The notes under the pieces are model-generated. The model searched no databases. It saw nothing but the letters and a program-made list of their open reading frames with translations, and was not told the origin of the DNA. From an uncultured Xylophilus sp. (GTDB lineage Bacteria > Pseudomonadota > Gammaproteobacteria > Burkholderiales > Burkholderiaceae_C), in NCBI GenBank assembly GCA_913776965.1, contig CAJYQL010000033.1:1-33497 (forward strand): 33,497 nucleotides of DNA, in the 5' to 3' direction. Position 1 is the stretch's first letter. Every line of letters starts with the position of its first letter. Of this stretch, positions 30,722 to 33,497 are shown in pieces. The translations under genes were made by a program, and so were the position numbers.

Positions 30722-33497
30722 ATGGCACGCTTCTTCATCGACCGGCCCATCTTCGCGTGGGTGATCGCGATCGTCATCATGCTGGCCGGCGCGGTGTCCA
30801 TTACCACGCTGCCGCTGGAGCAGTACCCCAACATCGCGCCGCCCGCGGTGTCGATCACCGCCAACTACAACGGCGCCTCCGCCAAGACGGTGGAGGATTC
30901 GGTCACCCAGGTGATTGAGCAGCAGCTCAAGGGCCTGGACAACCTGATCTACATGGCCGCGACCAGCAGCTCGTCCGGCCAGTCGCGCACCACCCTCACC
31001 TTCAACGCCGGCACCAACCCCGACGTGGCGCAGATGCAGGTGCAGAACAAGCTGCAGCAGGCGATGCCGCGGCTGCCGCAGGCGGTGCAGAGCCAGGGCG
31101 TGACGGTCACCAAGGCCGGCAACGACTTCCTGATGATCGTGTCGCTGTTCTCCGAGAACCCGGCGCTCACCCGCACCGACGTCGGCGACTACATCGCGAG
31201 CAACCTGGTCGACGTGATCGGCCGGATCGACGGCGTGGCCGAGGTGCAGGTGCTCGGCTCCGGCTACGCGATGCGCATCTGGCTCGACGCCCGCAAGCTC
31301 GAGAAATACGCGCTGATCCCGTCGGACGTGAGCGCCGCGCTCAACGCCCAGAACGCGCAGGTCTCGGCCGGCCAGCTCGGCGGCCTGCCGTCGCTGCCGG
31401 GCCAGCAGCTGAATGCGACCGTCACCGCCCGCAGCAAGCTCAACACGCCGGCGCAGTTCGAGAACGTGGTGCTGCGCACCGCGACCGACGGATCGCTGGT
31501 GCTGCTGAAGGACGTCGCCCGGGTCGAGCTCGGCGCCGAGAGCCTGACGATCCAGTCGCGGCTGGCCGGCCAGGCGTCGGCCGGCATGGGCATCGTGCTG
31601 GCCAACGGCGCCAACGCGCTCAAGGTGTCGGAAGCGGTGGTGGCGCGGGTGAAGGAGCTGGAGCCCTTCTTCCCGAACCAGATGAAGGCGATCGTCAACT
31701 ACGACACCACGCCCTTCGTGCAGGCCTCGATCCACGAGGTGGTGAAGGCGCTGCTGGAAGCGATGGTGCTGGTCGTGCTGATCATGTACATCTTCCTGCA
31801 GAACTTCCGCGCCACGCTGATTCCGGCGATCGCGGTGCCGGTGGTGCTGCTCGGCACCTTCGGCGTGCTGTCGGTGCTCGGCTACTCGATCAACACCCTC
31901 ACCATGTTCGGCATGGTGCTGGCGATCGGCCTGCTGGTGGACGACGCGATCGTGGTGGTGGAGAACGTCGAGCGGGTGATGACCGAGGAGGGCCTGTCGC
32001 CCAAGGAGGCCACCCGCAAATCGATGGACGAGATCACGCCGGCGCTAGTCGGCATCGCGCTGGTGCTGTCGGCGGTGTTCATCCCGATGGCCTTCTTCGG
32101 CGGCTCCACCGGCATCATCTACCGGCAGTTCTCGATCACCATCGTCTCGGCGATGGCGCTGTCGGTGCTGGTGGCGCTGACCCTCACGCCGGCGCTGTGC
32201 GCGACGATGCTCAAGCATGTGGAGCACGACGAGGGCGGCCACCGCCGCATCCGGCGCGGGCCGCTCGGCTGGGCCGACCGGTTCTTCCGCTGGTTCAACC
32301 GGGTGTTCGACCGCACCGCCGCCGGCACCGAAGGCATCGTCGGGAAGATCATTCGCCGCAGCGGCCGCACGATGGTCGTCTACCTGCTGCTCGCGGGCGG
32401 CATGGCGGTGCTGTTCCTGCGGCTGCCGACCTCCTTCCTGCCGGTAGAAGACCAGGGCATCCTGACCGTCGACATCCGCCTGCCGCCGGGCGCCACCGAC
32501 ACCCGCATCCAGCAGGTGGTCGCGCAGTTCGAGGACTACATCCGCCAGCAGCCGGAAGTGGTGACCTACAACGTCTCCACCGGCACCGGCGGCGACCAGG
32601 GTTCGGGCCGCGCCTTCATCAAGCTGAAGCCCTGGGAGGAACGGCCCGGCGCCGAGCACACCGCCGAGGCGATCGCGCGCCGTGCCAATGCGGCGCTGTC
32701 GAAGATCCGCGACGCGCGGGTGCTGGTGCTGCTGCCGCCGGCGGTGCGCGGGCTGGGCTCCAGCGCCGGCTTCAACTTCCACATCCAGGACACCGGCGGC
32801 CTCGGCCACGACGCGCTGGTGCAGGCCCGCGACCGCTTCATCGGCGAAAGCCGCAAGGATGCGCAGTTGACCGGCGTGCGCACCAACAACCTGGAGGACG
32901 CCGCGCAGTTCGCGGTCGACATCGACGACCGCCGTGCCGGCGCGCTCGGCCTGGCGACGGCCGACATCAACTCCACCCTGTCGAGCGCCCTGGGCGGCAC
33001 CTACGTGAACGACTTCATCGACCGCGGCCGCGTCAAGCGGGTCTACATCCAGGGCGACGCGCCCTACCGCATGCTGCCCGACGACGTCGGCCGCTGGTCG
33101 GTGCGCAACAACGCCGGCCTGATGGTGCCCTTCTCCTCCTTCTCCAGCCAGCGCTGGGACTTCGGCTCGCCGCAGCTGCAGCGCTTCAACGGCAAGCCGT
33201 CGTACGAGATGCAGGGCAGCGCGGTGGCGGGCGTCAGCTCGGGCGTCGGCATGCAGAAGGTCGAGGAGATCATGAAGGGCATGCCGCCCGGCATCGGCTA
33301 CGAATGGACCGGCGCCTCCTTCGAGGAACGCCGCTCCGGCGCGCAGGCGCCGCTGCTCTATGCGGTATCGATCCTGTTCGTGTTCCTGTGCCTGGCCGCG
33401 CTGTACGAGAGCTGGTCGGTGCCGTTCTCGGTGATCCTGGTGGTGCCCCTGGGCATCGTCGGGGCGCTGCTGGGCATCGGCATCCGTGGGATGTCGA
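30722..33497 (+). CDS. RND efflux pump inner-membrane transporter (AcrB/MexB family), 3' end cut by window
   Basis: The open frame runs from ATG 30722 to the window edge, 925 codons of an expected roughly 1,050. It starts MARFFIDRPIFAWVIAIVIM, as in AcrB/MexB. Hydrophobe/amphiphile pump features are present: LEQYPNIAPP after TM1, and VTQVIEQQLKGLDNLIYMAATSSS in the porter domain. The proton-relay aspartates lie in TM4 (GLLVDDAIVVVENVERV). FIPMAFFGGSTGIIYRQFSIT and LTLTPALCATMLK follow, with FLPVEDQGIL in the second half. The last visible residues, near SILFVFLCLAALYESWSVPFSV, are in the TM8-TM10 region. Proton-driven export of antibiotics, dyes or solvents is expected; the substrates cannot be named. 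The outer-membrane factor would be expected just past the window. Confidence 0.96.
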   Translation, partial: MARFFIDRPIFAWVIAIVIMLAGAVSITTLPLEQYPNIAPPAVSITANYNGASAKTVEDSVTQVIEQQLKGLDNLIYMAATSSSSGQSRTTLTFNAGTNPDVAQMQVQNKLQQAMPRLPQAVQSQGVTVTKAGNDFLMIVSLFSENPALTRTDVGDYIASNLVDVIGRIDGVAEVQVLGSGYAMRIWLDARKLEKYALIPSDVSAALNAQNAQVSAGQLGGLPSLPGQQLNATVTARSKLNTPAQFENVVLRTATDGSLVLLKDVARVELGAESLTIQSRLAGQASAGMGIVLANGANALKVSEAVVARVKELEPFFPNQMKAIVNYDTTPFVQASIHEVVKALLEAMVLVVLIMYIFLQNFRATLIPAIAVPVVLLGTFGVLSVLGYSINTLTMFGMVLAIGLLVDDAIVVVENVERVMTEEGLSPKEATRKSMDEITPALVGIALVLSAVFIPMAFFGGSTGIIYRQFSITIVSAMALSVLVALTLTPALCATMLKHVEHDEGGHRRIRRGPLGWADRFFRWFNRVFDRTAAGTEGIVGKIIRRSGRTMVVYLLLAGGMAVLFLRLPTSFLPVEDQGILTVDIRLPPGATDTRIQQVVAQFEDYIRQQPEVVTYNVSTGTGGDQGSGRAFIKLKPWEERPGAEHTAEAIARRANAALSKIRDARVLVLLPPAVRGLGSSAGFNFHIQDTGGLGHDALVQARDRFIGESRKDAQLTGVRTNNLEDAAQFAVDIDDRRAGALGLATADINSTLSSALGGTYVNDFIDRGRVKRVYIQGDAPYRMLPDDVGRWSVRNNAGLMVPFSSFSSQRWDFGSPQLQRFNGKPSYEMQGSAVAGVSSGVGMQKVEEIMKGMPPGIGYEWTGASFEERRSGAQAPLLYAVSILFVFLCLAALYESWSVPFSVILVVPLGIVGALLGIGIRGMS

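Noticed and set aside
29363-31735. Long minus-strand frame opposite the RND genes
   Set aside because: It spans two unrelated plus-strand genes and lacks recognisable domains.

Overview
The window looks like chromosomal DNA from a high-GC betaproteobacterium of the Burkholderiales, most likely a Comamonadaceae relative. Three things point there: the thiL / pgpA / cinA neighbourhood, the protein families present, and a short interspersed repeat (GCTAT-N7-ATAGC followed by TGC and a GCGCAGG-type arm) that I associate with Comamonadaceae intergenic regions. The genus cannot be fixed from sequence alone.

Layout. (1) 1-1140: thiL, intact, preceded by a CGCAC x6 tandem repeat and carrying one copy of the interspersed repeat in frame inside the gene. 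(2) 1265-11010: a visibly lower-GC block holding only signal-transduction genes: a methyl-accepting chemotaxis protein, a PAS-PAS-GGDEF protein, a REC-Hpt protein, an HTH-REC protein, a lone REC, an HD-GYP protein and two membrane histidine kinases. (3) 11127-11543: a decayed second copy of the 3' third of thiL, so the block is bracketed by two copies of the thiL 3' end. (4) 11676-14738: a frameshifted orphan gene with Gly/Ala-rich hydrophobic stretches, a PaiB-like gene and 8-, 7- and 5-bp tandem repeats. (5) 14885-15924: pgpA and cinA(pncC), the expected neighbours of thiL, displaced by about 13.7 kb. (6) 16016-18544: a sulfatase-fold phosphoethanolamine-transferase-like membrane protein and an MntA-HepT toxin-antitoxin pair. 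(7) 18587-22766: an NAD salvage cluster, pncA-pncB-nadM/Nudix, divergent from the regulator nrtR with two palindromic operator-like sites between them. (8) 22833-29317: a hybrid histidine kinase, a SEC-C/UPF0149 protein, an FMN-dependent glutamate-synthase-like protein and a degenerate kinase-like protein. (9) 29414-33497: an RND efflux adaptor and the first 925 codons of its inner-membrane pump, cut by the window end.

How the genes fit together. The signalling block has its own diguanylate cyclase and its own HD-GYP phosphodiesterase, plus kinases without receivers, stand-alone receivers and an Hpt. I infer a self-contained phosphorelay that sets c-di-GMP and, through HTH-REC, transcription. 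It arrived, or was rearranged, beside thiL with partial duplication of that gene. The NAD genes form a classical NrtR-type salvage unit: nicotinamide to nicotinate (PncA), to nicotinate mononucleotide (PncB), then an adenylyltransferase (NadM). PncC, which deamidates NMN, is encoded nearby.

The observations most worth following are the thiL-bracketed signalling island, the interspersed repeat captured in frame in ThiL and apparently in CinA, and the orphan frameshifted hydrophobic protein.
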